IMG/VR virus record: IMGVR_UViG_3300030329_000135 | Coordinates: 1 to 28,640 of that record | Direction: 5' to 3' (one strand) | Source: a virus | DNA: 28,640 bases | Shown here: positions 28,516 through 28,640 of the stretch, piece by piece | Position numbering within the stretch: position 1 is the first letter of the stretch | How the letters are laid out: every line of letters starts with the position of its first letter | The notes under the pieces: model-generated | Database searches by the model: none | Seen by the model: the letters and a program-made list of their open reading frames with translations, nothing else | Told to the model about the DNA's origin: nothing | Program-made: the position numbers and the translations under genes

Positions 28516-28640
28516 TATGTATTAGGATTATTATCTGATGGCTCTATAGGAGCATTACAGAGGTTATTAGCGTTGTTTACTTGTATTGACATTGATGTAC
28601 TCCAACCTGTAAGAATATTAGCAAATCTTGCAGTAAAAGG
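28515..28640 (-). CDS. C-terminal end of an upstream gene (truncated at right edge)
   Basis: The last 41 codons of a gene entering from beyond base 28640 read PFTARFANILTGWSTSMSIQ, then VNNANNLCNAPIEPSDNNPN and a final T before TAA. The stop overlaps the next start as TAATG, consistent with operon coupling. A beta-type, Asn-rich end suggests a virion protein, but too little remains to name it. Its frame matches that of the -1 continuation at 1-132 if the sequence is joined end to end. Confidence 0.55.
   Translation of the reverse strand, partial: PFTARFANILTGWSTSMSIQVNNANNLCNAPIEPSDNNPNT

Noticed and set aside
1-28640. Direct terminal repeat or overlap proving a circular contig
   Set aside because: The first and last 50 or so bases show no shared sequence by eye. 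The in-phase frame across the ends has a one-in-three chance and is not evidence on its own.
1-28640. CRISPR array, tRNA, rRNA, transposase or integrase
   Set aside because: No regularly spaced repeats, cloverleaf with CCA end, rRNA-like conserved sequence, DDE transposase or tyrosine/serine recombinase motifs were seen.

Overview
The window looks like part of a tailed, probably siphovirus-type, bacteriophage genome (or a prophage or metagenomic phage contig) infecting a member of Bacteroidetes, most likely a marine or aquatic flavobacterium. The case rests on several things seen together. The DNA is very A+T-rich. Every credible gene lies on the minus strand in one tightly packed series with 1-, 4- and 8-base overlaps. 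Start codons are preceded by A-rich leaders rather than Shine-Dalgarno sites. Two gaps carry the TAnnTTTG -7 element of Bacteroidetes promoters, and exported proteins have signal peptides ending in ...SQ or ...AQ. I see no integrase, tRNA, rRNA, CRISPR array or insertion sequence.

Transcription runs from high to low coordinates. 28640-20836 is the tail module: a truncated gene, an HK97 gp10-like neck or tail-completion protein, two large tail-tip-type proteins, a 58-residue protein and the tape measure. 20802-17381 is the capsid and tube module: XkdF-like protease, acidic scaffold-like protein, major capsid protein, a terminator, a putative major tail tube protein and a second terminator. A promoter-like element then precedes 17218-12877: small proteins, a 743-residue portal with extra domains, a neck adaptor and a probable virion surface protein. 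12875-9649 encodes envelope and lysis functions: an outer-membrane barrel, a Cys-rich secreted protein with an LDL-receptor-A-like pattern, two small membrane proteins, an exported thioredoxin-fold protein lacking the redox pair, an M15 endolysin and a 3TM-type holin. 9588-3606 holds early, replication and regulatory genes: metallophosphoesterase, several HTH proteins, a replication-initiation-like protein, Dam-type adenine methylase, VRR-NUC nuclease, a sigma-like protein, HNH nuclease and many small unknowns. 3640-1 holds a ParB-like protein, a TAGT-type glycosyltransferase, the small and large terminase subunits and a tail-assembly-chaperone-like gene that runs off the left edge after a -1 shift at a ten-T run.

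If the genome is circular or circularly permuted, the chaperone-like gene at the left edge would lie just upstream of the tail genes at the right edge, which is the usual place for such a gene relative to the tape measure. The most interesting points are the T10 slippery site, the ParB/TAGT pair next to the terminase (possible DNA sugar modification), the composite portal, the cluster of three exported proteins, a metallophosphoesterase whose coding signal extends upstream of any ATG, and a shared 18-base leader sequence in front of several genes.
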